Source: a bacterium
GTDB taxonomy: Bacteria > Bacillota_A > Clostridia > Lachnospirales > Lachnospiraceae
Direction of reading: 5' to 3'
Assembly (NCBI GenBank): GCA_004562915.1
Contig: SFQZ01000059.1
Coordinates: 1-18,207, forward strand
Length of the DNA stretch: 18,207 nucleotides
Under the pieces are notes generated by a model, which saw only the letters and a program-made list of their open reading frames with translations, did not search any database and was not told the DNA's origin. The number at the start of each line of letters is the position of its first letter. The first letter of the stretch is position 1. This document shows, one piece after another, positions 7,040-15,593 of this stretch. Position numbers and translations under genes: made by a program.

Positions 7040-8495
7040 CAATACGGAAAAAAAACAACTGACAAAAAACTCTGTTCTGAAAAAAACGGGAATCTCTGTG
7101 GGAATTCTTTGCTTATTTCTGATCCTGGCTGCAGGTGCATTTTATCTTGCAGATTATTTTCGTATAAAGGAGCAGTTTAGTCACAGTATTACAATCAATG
7201 GTCAAAGCTATTATGGTATGACAGCTGGAGAAGTTGCCCAAAAACTTGACAGTGAGTTTCAGAATTGCCGACTGAGTATCATCGAAAACGGTTCTTCTGT
7301 GTATGAACTTTCCATGGGAGAAGCGGGATATTCTCTGGATACTTCTGTACTTTCTGCATCTTTGGAAGAACGGATTCAAAATCAAAAACCGGGATTACAT
7401 TTTTTTCAGAAACCAAAAGATCAATCTGTTGAATATCCGTACCAACGGGCGGACGATATTTTTTCCAATATCATTACGGCGGATCATCTTTCCGGAGAAC
7501 GGACAGATCCCGTGAATGCCTATCTGACTTATGACGATACACAGGGAAAATTTATCATTGTTCCTGAGGCAGAGGGAAATAAAATCGCAGACGACTCCCT
7601 TAAAAATCTGGTAAGTGAGTCTGTGAGTTCTCAATTAAATCCTTATGTGATTCCAGAAACACTTGAAGTCAATCTTGACGATTCGGTATACATAAAACCG
7701 GAGATCACCTCCTCCAATGAAGATCTTATAAATCAAGTGAATGCATTAAATGATGAGATCACGCGGTATCGCAATACAACAATCACCTACCAGTTGGGTG
7801 ACACAAAAGAAGTTATCGACGGTTCTCTGATTTCTTCCTGGCTGATGGTTGATAAAGAAACGAATTCCGTTCAACTTTCAGAAGAACTAATCCGCGATTA
7901 CATATCCCAACTTGCCAGCACTTACAATACAATATACCGGGACAGGAATTTTACCACTTCCACCGGGGAAACTGTAAAACTGGAACACAATGAATATGGG
8001 TATCGCATTGATCAGGAAGCAGAATATCAGCAGCTTTGTCAGGATCTCGCTTCTGGAGAAGCAATCGAACGGGAACCTGTATATAGTAAAAGCGGATATA
8101 AGCGAAACGGAAAAGATGATCTTGTGGGCTGTTATGTGGAAGTCAGTATTGACAAGCAGCACCTGTGGCTTTACAAAGATGGGGCTCTGATTACTGAAAC
8201 TGATATTGTAAGCGGTAAACCCGGTGATAAAACTTCTACGTATAAAGGAGCGTGGAGCATTGCTTATAAAGCAAGCCCCTATACACTTAGCAGTGATATC
8301 TATGGTTATGAAGTTCCCGTAACCTACTGGATGCCCTTTGTATATGGTCAGGGTCTCCACGACATCAACCGCAGTGCTTTCGGTGGTGAGATCTACAAAA
8401 CAAACGGCAGTCACGGATGCGTAAATCTTCCTATAGATCAGGCAAAAATCATCTATGAAACCGTTGATAAAGGATATGCCGTAATCATTTACTAA
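7017..8495 (+). CDS. Membrane-anchored L,D-transpeptidase (YkuD family) with peptidoglycan-binding region
   Basis: A 492-residue cell-wall enzyme that by family makes 3-3 peptidoglycan cross-links or attaches proteins, acting outside the membrane. A basic cytoplasmic tail (1-24) is followed by one membrane segment (about 25-45). The extracellular part from about 55 to 365 looks like two repeats of the PG_binding_4-type domain. The catalytic YkuD domain spans about 371-492. Its motif is complete: His448 in GLHD, then SHGCVNL at 465-471 with nucleophile Cys468. The start is ATG 7017, with GGAGGG at 7003-7008. The in-frame GTG at 7002 overlaps that ribosome site and is not the start. It is monocistronic, between a divergent sugar operon and convergent fbp. 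Confidence 0.92.
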   Translation: MTKEKQHNNTEKKQLTKNSVLKKTGISVGILCLFLILAAGAFYLADYFRIKEQFSHSITINGQSYYGMTAGEVAQKLDSEFQNCRLSIIENGSSVYELSMGEAGYSLDTSVLSASLEERIQNQKPGLHFFQKPKDQSVEYPYQRADDIFSNIITADHLSGERTDPVNAYLTYDDTQGKFIIVPEAEGNKIADDSLKNLVSESVSSQLNPYVIPETLEVNLDDSVYIKPEITSSNEDLINQVNALNDEITRYRNTTITYQLGDTKEVIDGSLISSWLMVDKETNSVQLSEELIRDYISQLASTYNTIYRDRNFTTSTGETVKLEHNEYGYRIDQEAEYQQLCQDLASGEAIEREPVYSKSGYKRNGKDDLVGCYVEVSIDKQHLWLYKDGALITETDIVSGKPGDKTSTYKGAWSIAYKASPYTLSSDIYGYEVPVTYWMPFVYGQGLHDINRSAFGGEIYKTNGSHGCVNLPIDQAKIIYETVDKGYAVIIY

Positions 8496-8516
8496 AACTT
8501 TTTGATTCGTGAGCAT

Positions 8517-8558
8517 AAAATATAGCGTACCATTATCTGAAATGGTACGCTATATTTT
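8517..8558. terminator. Strong bidirectional terminator between the transpeptidase gene and fbp
   Basis: Perfect 18-base arms at 8517-8534 and 8541-8558 enclose a six-base loop. The arms begin with AAAA and end with TTTT, so each strand has a U-tract after the stem. It sits 21 bases after the transpeptidase stop and 18 bases after the convergent fbp stop, and serves both. Confidence 0.92.
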
Positions 8559-8576
8559 CTTACTACACCATCAAAT

Positions 8577-10595
8577 TCATACTTTCTCTACAATCAATCC
8601 ACTTCTGTAAGCTTTTAACAGATTCTGCAATTCTCCAATCCGTTCTCGCATTTTAGCACCGGCATCGGTATCTCCCACTGTTTTTCGTACTGCCACTCTG
8701 CTTACCACAATGTTATCTGAAAGAATATCGCTTTCCTGTGCGATTGCATCTTCTGTTGAAGTAAACGGCTGATGGGCGTTCAGAATCAATCCCCAGGAAT
8801 TGTAAATCAATGTATATCCTGCAATTCCTGTCTCTTTTTGATAAGCCTTGGAAAATCCTCCATCTATGATCAGAACTTTTCCATTACATTTCACCGGGCT
8901 TTCACCCGCTTTATGATGAACCGGTACATGTCCATTGATAATGTGTCTGTCAGTACCTTTCACACCAAATTCATCCAGAATCCGATCTACCACTTCTTCA
9001 TTTTCCAGGAATTTGTAATAAGCATTTTTATATTCTTCCTGCGTTTCTTTCTCTTCCAGGAAACATCTCTCAAAAGTAGCCATCTTATTTTTCCCGTACA
9101 GAGGAGAGTTCGGGCCACTCCAGATATACCAGAGGATATCTTTTCCCTTTTCTCTCTCTTCCTCATCAATGGCAAAAAAAGCTTTTCTCACATAGGCTTC
9201 CAATGTATTATATAGTTCACTGCCCTGGTATTCTTTACCGTATATTTCCACTTTACTGAAAGATCCATCCTCCTCCAGCGGTACACATCCATGATAAAGA
9301 AGATTATTATTATATACTTTATAAAGACTTCCTTTTTTCAACAGGAATCTCATATGTGTCTGCAGCTTCTCACATCCTACGAAAGCCGCAGTAAGACGTT
9401 CCATCACTTCTGCTTCTTCATCAGACAGACGATAAGGATCTTGTGGATCTATCGTCGGGAAATTCTTATCCATCAGTGGATATTCCTTTCCATTAATCTC
9501 CAGTGTCCCTTTCTCATAATTCACTCGTTCCAACACCCGTCTGCTTTCCATATGAAAACAGGGACGTCTCTTTACAAGCTGTCCCTCCAGCTTATATGCG
9601 ATAATAGAGATTGCTTTGTGCATCTTCCTGGTCAGCTCGGCTTCCAGATCATTTAATTCATTATTTCCCTTGATTTTAAAGCATTCACAGGGATCATCAC
9701 CATAGGTGGAAAGTGCAAATGTCGCCAGCGGCAGAAGATTAATTCCATATCCATCCTCAAGAATATCCAGATTGGAATACCGGGCGCAGATCCGTATCGC
9801 AGTGGCAATACACGTGGTCTGACCTGCGGCCGCTCCCATCCACATGATATCATGATTTCCCCACTGGATATCCAGTGAATGATAATTCATCAGCTTATCC
9901 ATGATCAGATGAGGACCCGGACCTCTGTCATAAATATCTCCAAGGATATGCAAGTGATCCACTACCAGCCTTTGGATCAGTTCGCTAAGTGCCACGATAA
10001 ATTCTTCCGCACGTCTTACTTCGATAATTGTCGTAATAATCTGATCATAATATGCTTCCTTATCCAAAAGTTCCGGTTTCTCTGTTATCAATTCTTCAAT
10101 CACATATGCAAAATCTTTCGGTAAAGCTTTGCTCACCTTGGATTTGGTATATTTGGATGCCACTCGTTTACACACTTCAATCAAACGGTACAAAGTGATC
10201 CGATACCATTCATCCATGTGCTTTTCCGTCTTGCTTACCAGCTTCATTTTCTCTTTTGGATAATAAATCAGCGTAGCCAGGGCCTTCTTATCCTGTCTGC
10301 TTAAAGTATGACCAAATATCTCATCAATTTTCCTTCGTACAGAACCGGAACCATTTTTCAGTACATGGGAAAATGCCTCATACTCCCCATGGATATCTGT
10401 CAGAAAATGTTCTGTTCCTTTGGGTAAGTTTAAAATAGCCTGCAGATTGATAATTTCCGTAGATGCTTTGGCAATCGTAGGATATATCTCGGCAAGCCGT
10501 TCCAGATACCTCAGTTCTAATTTATCCATATCCGTATTCCCAATACTTATATTTTCCATAAAAATATTATTTTTCTCCTTCCTTTTTTCATTCAT
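8577..10595 (-). CDS. fbp: Class III fructose-1,6-bisphosphatase
   Basis: A 672-residue enzyme of the Firmicutes-type fructose bisphosphatase (about 670 residues in Bacillus subtilis), which hydrolyses fructose 1,6-bisphosphate to fructose 6-phosphate in gluconeogenesis. It belongs to the calcineurin-like metallophosphatases. DIHGEYEAF (67-75), GDIYDRG (219-225) and GNHD (246-249) are the metal-binding motifs, and NGHVPV and IDGGFSKAYQ.TTGIAGYTL-like blocks follow near the C-terminus. NLPKGTEHF at 56-64 is a family hallmark. The start is uncertain. ATG 10595 has only a weak ribosome site. GGAAGGAG lies further in, 15 bases before ATG 10559, which would give 660 residues. The gene is monocistronic and divergent from fucU. 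Confidence 0.95.
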   Translation of the reverse strand: MNEKRKEKNNIFMENISIGNTDMDKLELRYLERLAEIYPTIAKASTEIINLQAILNLPKGTEHFLTDIHGEYEAFSHVLKNGSGSVRRKIDEIFGHTLSRQDKKALATLIYYPKEKMKLVSKTEKHMDEWYRITLYRLIEVCKRVASKYTKSKVSKALPKDFAYVIEELITEKPELLDKEAYYDQIITTIIEVRRAEEFIVALSELIQRLVVDHLHILGDIYDRGPGPHLIMDKLMNYHSLDIQWGNHDIMWMGAAAGQTTCIATAIRICARYSNLDILEDGYGINLLPLATFALSTYGDDPCECFKIKGNNELNDLEAELTRKMHKAISIIAYKLEGQLVKRRPCFHMESRRVLERVNYEKGTLEINGKEYPLMDKNFPTIDPQDPYRLSDEEAEVMERLTAAFVGCEKLQTHMRFLLKKGSLYKVYNNNLLYHGCVPLEEDGSFSKVEIYGKEYQGSELYNTLEAYVRKAFFAIDEEEREKGKDILWYIWSGPNSPLYGKNKMATFERCFLEEKETQEEYKNAYYKFLENEEVVDRILDEFGVKGTDRHIINGHVPVHHKAGESPVKCNGKVLIIDGGFSKAYQKETGIAGYTLIYNSWGLILNAHQPFTSTEDAIAQESDILSDNIVVSRVAVRKTVGDTDAGAKMRERIGELQNLLKAYRSGLIVEKV

Positions 10596-10619
10596 TATCT
10601 CAATTCTTTTGTTATTTCT

Positions 10620-10648
10620 ATTATAGCAGATTTTTACCCTTTTTCAGA
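10620..10648 (-). promoter_or_regulatory. Extended -10 promoter of fbp
   Basis: On the minus strand TATAAT (10625-10620) is preceded by TGC, giving the extended -10 element TGnTATAAT. The -35 region about 17 bases upstream (TCTGAA) is poor, as is common for extended -10 promoters. Transcription should start near 10613, 18 bases before ATG 10595 or 54 before ATG 10559. Confidence 0.75.
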
Positions 10649-10658
10649 AAAAATTATA

Positions 10659-10687
10659 TTGTTTTATCATAAAATTTGATTTATCAT
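10659..10687 (+). promoter_or_regulatory. Candidate promoter of fucU
   Basis: TTGTTT at 10659-10664, a 17-base spacer and TATCAT at 10682-10687 make a plausible vegetative promoter. The expected start near 10694 gives a leader of about 70 bases holding the inverted repeat at 10708-10727. The surrounding DNA is AT-rich, so other placements are possible. Confidence 0.5.
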
Positions 10688-10707
10688 ATTTTAATAAAAC
10701 GATGCCA

Positions 10708-10727
10708 GGGTCAAACGCATTTGACCC
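10708..10727. promoter_or_regulatory. Inverted repeat in the fucU leader
   Basis: GGGTCAAA, a CGCA loop, then TTTGACCC: perfect eight-base arms. It lies after the candidate fucU promoter and 24 bases before the AAGGAG ribosome site. It could be an operator, an RNA hairpin in the leader, or a copy of a short dispersed repeat. It lacks a following U-run, so a terminator is unlikely. Confidence 0.55.
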
Positions 10728-10762
10728 AATATCATAAAAACGATATGGGAAAGGAGCACACT

Positions 10763-11203
10763 ATGTTAAAAGGAATTCCTCAAATTTTATCTCCTGAATT
10801 ATTAAAAGTATTATGTGAAATGGGACACAGTGACCGTCTTGTTATTTCAGATGGCAATTTTCCGGCGGAATCTATGGGAAAAAATGCTATTGTGATCCGC
10901 TGCGACGGACATGGCGTACCTGAAATTCTGGATGCGATTCTTAAAGTATTCCCACTGGACACTTATGTGGAAAAACCGGTAAATCTGATGGAGGTTATGC
11001 CTGGTGATACCGTTGAGACACCAATCTGGGATACTTACGAAGAAATTGTCACAAAACATGATGAGCGTGGAGGTACCGCGATTGGCCATATTGAAAGATT
11101 TGCTTTCTATGAGGAAGCAAAAACAGCTTACGCAATCATTGCCACCAGCGAAAAAGCTCTTTACGCAAATATTATGCTGCAGAAAGGTGTAGTAGTAGAA
11201 TAA
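10763..11203 (+). CDS. fucU: L-fucose mutarotase, RbsD/FucU family
   Basis: A 146-residue cytoplasmic sugar mutarotase that by family interconverts alpha and beta anomers of L-fucose, which speeds delivery of the form used by the isomerase. It aligns from memory with E. coli FucU (140 residues) almost end to end: MLK.I...ISPELLKVL.EMGH at the start, FPA.SMG, RFAFYE.A, and Y.NI.L.KGV at the end. Catalytic-type residues His22 and Asp30 are in place, with Tyr134 in the C-terminal motif. FucU rather than RbsD is favoured by the ERFAFYEEA segment. ATG 10763 has AAGGAG six bases upstream. An in-frame extension to 10676 lacks a ribosome site and crosses the promoter. No fucose isomerase, kinase or aldolase gene is nearby, so it stands alone. 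Confidence 0.93.
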   Translation: MLKGIPQILSPELLKVLCEMGHSDRLVISDGNFPAESMGKNAIVIRCDGHGVPEILDAILKVFPLDTYVEKPVNLMEVMPGDTVETPIWDTYEEIVTKHDERGGTAIGHIERFAFYEEAKTAYAIIATSEKALYANIMLQKGVVVE

Positions 11204-11236
11204 AATCGTTCTCTGCTTCTATCTATTATATATGCA

Positions 11237-11281
11237 AAAGGCGAGTATTTCACGGATGTTTATCCGGATCTACCCGCCTTT
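11237..11281. terminator. Bidirectional terminator between fucU and the phosphodiesterase gene
   Basis: Outer arms AAAGGCGAGTA (11237-11247) and TACCCGCCTTT (11271-11281) pair with one mismatch. An inner hairpin CGGAT/ATCCG spans 11253-11266. A T-run follows on the plus strand, and A residues before the stem give a U-run on the minus strand. It serves fucU and the convergent phosphodiesterase gene. Confidence 0.85.
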
Positions 11282-11294
11282 TTGTTTACTCAGA

Positions 11295-12494
11295 TTAAAT
11301 CATTCCTTTTTCTTTCAGTTTTTTTGCTTTGTTCGGATAATTAGTAAAGATTCCATCTACTTCCCATTCTGCCATCCGCTTCATGTGTTTCTTTTTGTTG
11401 ACAGTCCAGACATTGACCCCAATTCCCTTTTCATGGCAATTTTTAATTTCTTCCTTTGTCAGGACCTTCATACCGGGATGGTAAAACTCCACATTATTCC
11501 CCCAAGCAAGACCAGCTATATTATCCATTTGCGTTTCCATCAAAAATCCCACAGGAATCTCAGGAATCAGTCTTTTGCATTTTACTGCCGAAACCAGATT
11601 AAAGGTCGAAAATAGAATCCGATCTTCCAGATGATACTGCCGTACCATATCAATCACTTTTTCTTCCAGATTTTCATAATAATATACACTGTTTTTCAAT
11701 TCGATGTTCGTAAGAAGTTCTGTATCTTTCACCCAGTCCAGATATTCCTGAAGAGTGGGGATCTTCTGAAAGCCATATTTTTTGTCAAACCTTCCACTGC
11801 AGTTAAATTCGCAAAGCTGTTCATATGTATAATCTCTCAGACTACCCGATCCATTGGTTGTCCTGTCAATAGTCTCATCATGCATGATTACAATGACATC
11901 ATCCTTTGTGAGCTGCACATCCAGTTCAATTCCATCACACCCGACTTCCCAGGCTTTTTTGAAAGCCAACATTGTATTTTCCGGATATTCCCCGCTGAAT
12001 CCTCTGTGCGCAAATATCCTCATCTTCTTTTTGCTTTTCTCTTTTTGATCTGATTCCTCTTCCTCTATTTGCTGAGAAAACGGACGGAAGATCAGATATT
12101 CCTGTTTGTAATTACCCCAAATCGTACAGGGTTCTTTCAGAAAATAAAATGAGAAAAACAGCATCTCCCTGTCATTCAATGTAATGGCAATAGATAAGAG
12201 CTGCTCATCCAGCGGCTGCAAAAGACCATCTTTTTTCTCCTCCAGCTTTTTCAGATACGCCTGCTGCTCCTGATTCAATACGGAAAGAATCCTCTCTTTT
12301 GATTCCTGTTCCAGAAAAGGATAATAGCAATCCACAAAAGAATACCCGTCCCCATTCTTATTCCACAGATCTCTTAAAAACTCTTCTGCCATCCTTGGAC
12401 TTAAAAAAGTACTCTCCCAGTCATATTCGGTCATACCTTTCTGAATCTTATCAAAATAAATACCCCCTCGGGATATCAGCTCTTCCGGTGTCAT
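11295..12494 (-). CDS. Glycerophosphodiester phosphodiesterase with an N-terminal extension
   Basis: A 399-residue protein whose C-terminal part (about 158-399) is a GDPD TIM barrel, which hydrolyses glycerophosphodiesters to glycerol 3-phosphate and an alcohol. The motifs are complete: His163 in AHRG, Glu172 in PENT, Glu190 and Asp192 in IELDV, and His205-Asp206 in MHDE. The last strand reads GVNVWTVN, followed by GIFTNYP. Residues 1-157 are not part of the usual domain. I do not recognise them, and they end in a charged linker (EEEESDQKEKSKKK). There is no signal peptide or membrane segment, so it should be cytoplasmic. The ATG at 12494 has GAGGAG seven bases upstream. It follows the Gfo/Idh gene by 83 bases but has its own promoter. 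Confidence 0.9.
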   Translation of the reverse strand: MTPEELISRGGIYFDKIQKGMTEYDWESTFLSPRMAEEFLRDLWNKNGDGYSFVDCYYPFLEQESKERILSVLNQEQQAYLKKLEEKKDGLLQPLDEQLLSIAITLNDREMLFFSFYFLKEPCTIWGNYKQEYLIFRPFSQQIEEEESDQKEKSKKKMRIFAHRGFSGEYPENTMLAFKKAWEVGCDGIELDVQLTKDDVIVIMHDETIDRTTNGSGSLRDYTYEQLCEFNCSGRFDKKYGFQKIPTLQEYLDWVKDTELLTNIELKNSVYYYENLEEKVIDMVRQYHLEDRILFSTFNLVSAVKCKRLIPEIPVGFLMETQMDNIAGLAWGNNVEFYHPGMKVLTKEEIKNCHEKGIGVNVWTVNKKKHMKRMAEWEVDGIFTNYPNKAKKLKEKGMI

Positions 12495-12526
12495 AATATT
12501 ACTCCTCGCTTTTTCTTTTTCCTGAT

Positions 12527-12555
12527 ATTATAATCCAGAATTTTGCGACATACAA
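12527..12555 (-). promoter_or_regulatory. Promoter of the phosphodiesterase gene
   Basis: On the minus strand TTGTAT (12555-12550), a 17-base spacer and a perfect TATAAT (12532-12527) lie in the gap after the Gfo/Idh gene. Transcription should start near 12520, giving a leader of about 26 bases. The phosphodiesterase can therefore be expressed independently of the transporter operon. Confidence 0.75.
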
Positions 12556-12577
12556 TAAAATGCAGGTAAAATGTATC

Positions 12578-13777
12578 TTATCTATTGATCCACGCACCAT
12601 TTGTGAAATCCGGGATTGCCACCGGCTGTCCACCCATAGCAATGGATTGTTCTGCCAACGGAGTGATACACATCCATGCTGCCATATCATACACATCCAC
12701 AGGTGCCTCACTGCCGGTCTGAACAAATTTTACAAAGTCACAGAATGTCAGCCAGTCCATACCATCGTGTCCTTCTTTAACGCCTTCTTCAATATACTGC
12801 TTCCATACCGGATGCTCGTATTTATCGCGGTATTCCTCCACATTGTTCCAATGCTTCTGCCACTCAAAATGATCTTTTGCATGTTCTTCCCCATCTATAA
12901 AAATAGATTTGTTGTCTTCCATATACATACCTTTGGTTCCCTGAACAGTGAACCCTCTGGAATAATATCTGGGGAGCGTGGTGTCAAGGGTCAGAAGGAT
13001 CGTCTCCCCATTGGCACAGGTAATTATGGTATTTACCACATCACCCTGACAAAATTCCGTGCTATTCAACACTTCATCTTCCGGCTTTTTATTTTTGATA
13101 TACTCTTTCAGTCCTGCAGACCTAGATGCCACAGAGGTAAGCGTCAACATCCGGTTTCCTCTGTTGATATGAAGGATCCGGGCAATCGGTCCCAGCTCAT
13201 GGGTCGGATAGTTTTCCGTATTTCTGTGAATATAATTATTCAGACGATAATGGCGGTTTTCTTTTCCAAACGCTACTTCTTCCCGCAGATCATGCTTATA
13301 TCCACCTTCACAGTGAACAATCTTACCAAGCACACCGCGTTCTGCCATATTGAGCACCATCATCTCGTCACGGCCATACACACAGTTTTCCATCATCATA
13401 ACCGGAACTTTTGTCCTTTCATGTGCTTCCACCAATTTCCAGCACTCCCGGACGGAATAGGCTCCGCCCACCTCACATCCTACAGGCTTTCCTGCTTCCA
13501 TTGCTTCTATGCACAGATCCACATGATGATCCCAGGAAGTACAGAGAATTACCGCATCTACTTCAGGCATAGTCAGCACTTCTTTATAATCTGTAGTAAT
13601 AACCGGTCGATTTCTTCCGCTGTCTTCAATGATCTTTGCTGCCTTTTCACAACGATCCATATAGCGGTCACATACTGCAGCAAATTCCACATCCGGATGC
13701 TGTACGTAAACCATTTCCAAAAGCCCGGTACCTCGCGCTCCAAGACCAATCATACCAATCCGAATCTTATCTTTCAT
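12578..13777 (-). CDS. Gfo/Idh/MocA-family protein resembling GH109 glycosidases
   Basis: A 399-residue NAD-binding protein of the Gfo/Idh/MocA superfamily. GLGARG at 11-16 is the Rossmann dinucleotide motif. Ordinary dehydrogenases of this family carry an EKP motif after strand four; here the site reads CEVGGA (101-106), as in GH109 alpha-N-acetylgalactosaminidases, which use NAD in a redox-assisted hydrolysis. YPTHELGPIA (190-199) holds the likely catalytic His193, and the HDGMDW and VDVYDMAAW segments near the end also recall GH109. There is no signal peptide. The start is ATG 13777, with AGAGAGG eight bases upstream, rather than the in-frame TTG at 13783. It follows the second permease by 38 bases, so it probably acts on the imported sugar. 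A true dehydrogenase or a different glycosidase specificity remains possible. Confidence 0.82.
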   Translation of the reverse strand: MKDKIRIGMIGLGARGTGLLEMVYVQHPDVEFAAVCDRYMDRCEKAAKIIEDSGRNRPVITTDYKEVLTMPEVDAVILCTSWDHHVDLCIEAMEAGKPVGCEVGGAYSVRECWKLVEAHERTKVPVMMMENCVYGRDEMMVLNMAERGVLGKIVHCEGGYKHDLREEVAFGKENRHYRLNNYIHRNTENYPTHELGPIARILHINRGNRMLTLTSVASRSAGLKEYIKNKKPEDEVLNSTEFCQGDVVNTIITCANGETILLTLDTTLPRYYSRGFTVQGTKGMYMEDNKSIFIDGEEHAKDHFEWQKHWNNVEEYRDKYEHPVWKQYIEEGVKEGHDGMDWLTFCDFVKFVQTGSEAPVDVYDMAAWMCITPLAEQSIAMGGQPVAIPDFTNGAWINR

Positions 13778-13815
13778 TTTCAAGTCCTCTCTTTCTGCAA
13801 TAATCTTAATCCATT

Positions 13816-14646
13816 TTACCCTTTAATTCCGGACATGGCAACACCTTCGATAAACTGTTTCTGGAAAATTGCAAACAGAATCAGAAGTGGGAGCACTGCC
13901 ATTACAGCACCAGCCATCATAGTCGGATAATCTGTTGCATACTGTCCCTGCATGAACGATAAACCTGCAGAAAGTGTCATCTTCTCTGTGGAAGTATTGA
14001 CGATCAATGGCCACATCAGGTCATTCCATGCAAATCGCAGAGTCAGGATTCCCAAAGCTACCAGTCCAGAACGAATCAGCGGCAGCATAATCCGTGAATA
14101 AATCATGAAATGATTACATCCATCCAGTCTCGCAGCATCTTCGATTTCGTCCGGCAGTGCCATAAAAAACTGTCTCAGAAGAAAAGTACCAAATGCGCTG
14201 AAAAGATTTGGAATAAACAATGCCGGAATCGTATTCAGCAGTCCCATCTTCTGAATAATCAGATACTGCGGAAGAATAAAGAAGGAAGAGGGTACCATCA
14301 GCACTGCCAACAGAATACCAAAGATCACATTTCTTCCCGGAAACTTAATCCGTCCGAAAGCGTAAGCTGCCATAGAACACAGAAGCAGCTGCATAACTAC
14401 TACTACTGACGCATTGATGATCGTATTCAGGTACATTCTTGCAAATGGAATTTTTTCAAACACTTTGGAATAATTCTCAAATCGTAAAACTTCCGGGAAA
14501 ATTACCGGAGGAACACGGATTGCCTCCGTCTGTCCTTTCAGAGAAGTAAGAACCATCCATGCAAACGGAAGGATGGTGACTACGATTCCCATGATCAGGA
14601 TCAAATACACAATAAGATGTCCCCATTTGAATTTATTTTCTTTCAT
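13816..14646 (-). CDS. CUT1 sugar ABC transporter permease, MalG type
   Basis: A 276-residue inner permease subunit of a carbohydrate importer, with about six membrane segments beginning at residues 10-30. The cytoplasmic EAA loop that contacts the ATPase is at about 167-194 (DEIEDAARLDG....IMLPLIRSG). The C-terminal IEGVAMSGIKG is the typical ending of MalG-like subunits. AGGAGG lies nine bases before the ATG, and the gene starts 15 bases after the stop of the first permease. It should pair with that permease and the lipoprotein encoded upstream. No ATPase gene is present, so a shared MsmK-like ATPase encoded elsewhere is expected. Confidence 0.95.
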   Translation of the reverse strand: MKENKFKWGHLIVYLILIMGIVVTILPFAWMVLTSLKGQTEAIRVPPVIFPEVLRFENYSKVFEKIPFARMYLNTIINASVVVVMQLLLCSMAAYAFGRIKFPGRNVIFGILLAVLMVPSSFFILPQYLIIQKMGLLNTIPALFIPNLFSAFGTFLLRQFFMALPDEIEDAARLDGCNHFMIYSRIMLPLIRSGLVALGILTLRFAWNDLMWPLIVNTSTEKMTLSAGLSFMQGQYATDYPTMMAGAVMAVLPLLILFAIFQKQFIEGVAMSGIKG

Positions 14647-14661
14647 GGTTCTGCTCCTCCT

Positions 14662-15558
14662 TTATTCATAATTAACCCATTTTGTCTGCATTTTCATCTG
14701 GAATGCAGTGATCACCATAATAATAGCAAACAGGAATACCGCCAGTGCCGACGCATATCCTTTCTTGGAATATTCAAACGCATTACGGTAGAAATAAACT
14801 ACCATACTCTGAGTAGATTCCATTGCCAGACTTGTCTTATCCACCATCATATAAATCGTATCAAATGTCTGGAAAGTGCTAATCAAAGTCGTGATCATTA
14901 CAAAGAATAAAGTTGGTGTAACAAGGGGAAGGGTAATGTTCAAAAATTGTTTAATTCCATTTGCCCCGTCAATGGCAGCCGCTTCATAATAGGATTTTGA
15001 AATCCCCTGAATACCAGCCAGCAAAATAATCATGTTGTATCCCACCGTACTCCATATGGATACTACACTAATCGATACCAGTGCCGTCTTGGAATTACTC
15101 AAAAAACGTATGGACTCTATCCCAAACAAATTCAAAATATAGTTAATAATTCCATAATCCCCGTTGTACATCCAGCGCCAGATCATAGCAACTGCAGCCC
15201 CCATGGTAATCGCTGGGATAAAATAAACCACCCTGAAAAATGACCGGCCTTTGATTCCCATGTTCAGAAAACTGGCCAGAATCAATGCAATAATAATCGT
15301 AAACGGCACAATAATCAGTACATATTTTACCGTATTTCCCAATGCCTGCCACATAACAGGATCCTGAAACATTTTCTGGTAATTTGCCAGACCACACCAT
15401 TTACTCTTATTGAAGGCACCCACATCATGAAAACTGTCAAAAAACACCTTAAATACAGGGTAAAAATAAAAGACGCTCAGACCGATTACCAGAGGTGCGA
15501 TCATTACATATCCCCAGGCATATTCTTTCGCATGGCTTTTTTTCTTTACTTTATTCAT
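14662..15558 (-). CDS. CUT1 sugar ABC transporter permease, MalF type
   Basis: A 298-residue permease with about six membrane segments, the first at residues 14-35 (YVMIAPLVIGL). The EAA loop is at about 191-213 (YEAAAIDGAN......TLPLVTPT). WR.MYNGDYGIINYIL in the middle is typical of MalF-like sugar permeases such as those for oligosaccharides and N-acetylated sugars. The in-frame GTG at 15564 lies directly beside GGGAGG, so I take the ATG at 15558, seven bases from that ribosome site, as the start. It lies 67 bases after the binding-protein gene, across a hairpin that probably lowers permease expression relative to the lipoprotein. Confidence 0.93.
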   Translation of the reverse strand: MNKVKKKSHAKEYAWGYVMIAPLVIGLSVFYFYPVFKVFFDSFHDVGAFNKSKWCGLANYQKMFQDPVMWQALGNTVKYVLIIVPFTIIIALILASFLNMGIKGRSFFRVVYFIPAITMGAAVAMIWRWMYNGDYGIINYILNLFGIESIRFLSNSKTALVSISVVSIWSTVGYNMIILLAGIQGISKSYYEAAAIDGANGIKQFLNITLPLVTPTLFFVMITTLISTFQTFDTIYMMVDKTSLAMESTQSMVVYFYRNAFEYSKKGYASALAVFLFAIIMVITAFQMKMQTKWVNYE

Positions 15559-15593
15559 TTCCACTCCTCCCTTTCACTTTGAATTCTTTTTAT

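Noticed and set aside
12560..13930. A 456-codon plus-strand open frame opposite the Gfo/Idh gene
   Set aside because: The minus strand carries a complete family protein with motifs and a ribosome site. The plus-strand translation is rich in His, Ile, Phe and Cys and has no recognisable domain; it is an antisense shadow.
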